A DNA stretch of 64,000 bases. Origin: Aphelocoma coerulescens (Eukaryota > Chordata > Aves > Passeriformes > Corvidae). Position numbers and translations under genes: made by a program. The notes under the pieces were generated by a model that searched no databases, was not told the origin of the DNA, and saw only the letters and a program-made list of their open reading frames with translations. Below, piece by piece: positions 63,592 to 64,000 of this stretch (positions within the stretch are counted from its first letter, which is position 1; each line of letters opens with the position of its first letter). The DNA lies in contig NC_091020.1 in assembly GCF_041296385.1 (NCBI RefSeq), positions 28,972,001-29,036,000 of the forward strand, given 5' to 3'.

Positions 63592-64000
63592 CTGCAAACA
63601 AAGGGAAAAGTGAACTCTTAATCCACAATGCTGCTTTCACGCTGCTAAGTTTTTCCACAAAGGCAGATGTAAAAAGTGTCTCTGCTGAGCACATTTGGGG
63701 AGAGCACATTGGTTGAGGCAATGTGCAGGAAAAACCCCAAGAAGTAATAAAAAGCAGAAAAATTAGTGCTTTATAGTCAGGAAATTCCGTAAGTTAAAAC
63801 TTCTACTTAAACATTAACTTGGCCAAACAGTACATCCTGTGTATCTTACAAAGTGGATTAAATAAACTTAAGGTTTAATAAGGAAAACAGAAAGGATCAG
63901 GAATCTTGGGAATCCTTTGCTTGTAAAGCTGGACACATAACTATAGTAATTTTACATAAACAATTAGAGGTCACTGCAAAAATAAACTCAGTTTCATTTT
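63592..64000 (-). other. AFAP1L2 intron, cut by window end
   Basis: AT-rich intronic sequence upstream of the YxxM exon. The exons for the first 50 or so residues must lie further right. Confidence 0.7.

Overview
The window is vertebrate nuclear DNA, most likely from a bird. It has intron-containing genes with GT-AG splice sites, fairly compact introns, and several fragments that read like avian CR1 LINEs. It also carries the tail-to-tail gene pair VWA2 (+) and AFAP1L2 (-), which are neighbours on human chromosome 10q25. The species call is inference; the two orthology calls rest on exon-by-exon agreement with the known human proteins.

Left third (1-23967): a head-to-tail tandem array with a 7,235-bp period (7,238 bp between the last two copies), holding three whole copies and one cut by the window edge. 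Each copy carries a minus-strand open frame of about 1,340 codons (1,276 in the last copy) followed by a spacer of about 3.2 kb. The protein is acidic and very repetitive. It has Trp-containing repeats near the N-terminus, one helix that fits the PKA-RII-binding (AKAP) consensus, a 22/44-residue in-frame minisatellite with one Cys per unit, and a basic Cys-containing C-terminus. I do not recognise the family. Copies 0-2 are nearly identical. The copy at the array edge is the most diverged and has a rearranged minisatellite. The spacer holds two CR1 fragments, a GA-rich tract, a pyrimidine tract of about 560 bp and a pair of short direct repeats.

Middle (24873-34455): nine plus-strand exons of VWA2 (AMACO), a secreted matrix protein. 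They run from the second half of the first VWA domain through the Cys-rich region, EGF1, VWA2, VWA3 and EGF2 to the stop codon. The exons for the signal peptide and the first half of VWA1 are not in the window, and the tandem array lies exactly where they would be expected. The array therefore sits in a VWA2 intron or has displaced the 5' end of the gene. About 6.4 kb without a recognisable gene separates VWA2 from AFAP1L2.

Right half (40860-63591): seventeen minus-strand coding exons of AFAP1L2 (XB130), an adaptor protein linking tyrosine kinases to PI3K. They cover everything except roughly the first 50 residues. Exon phases join without a break through the YxxM motif, a proline-rich motif, two PH domains, the coiled coil and the conserved C-terminus. 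The large introns contain a CR1 tail and one AT-rich, possibly regulatory segment, and otherwise nothing I can name.
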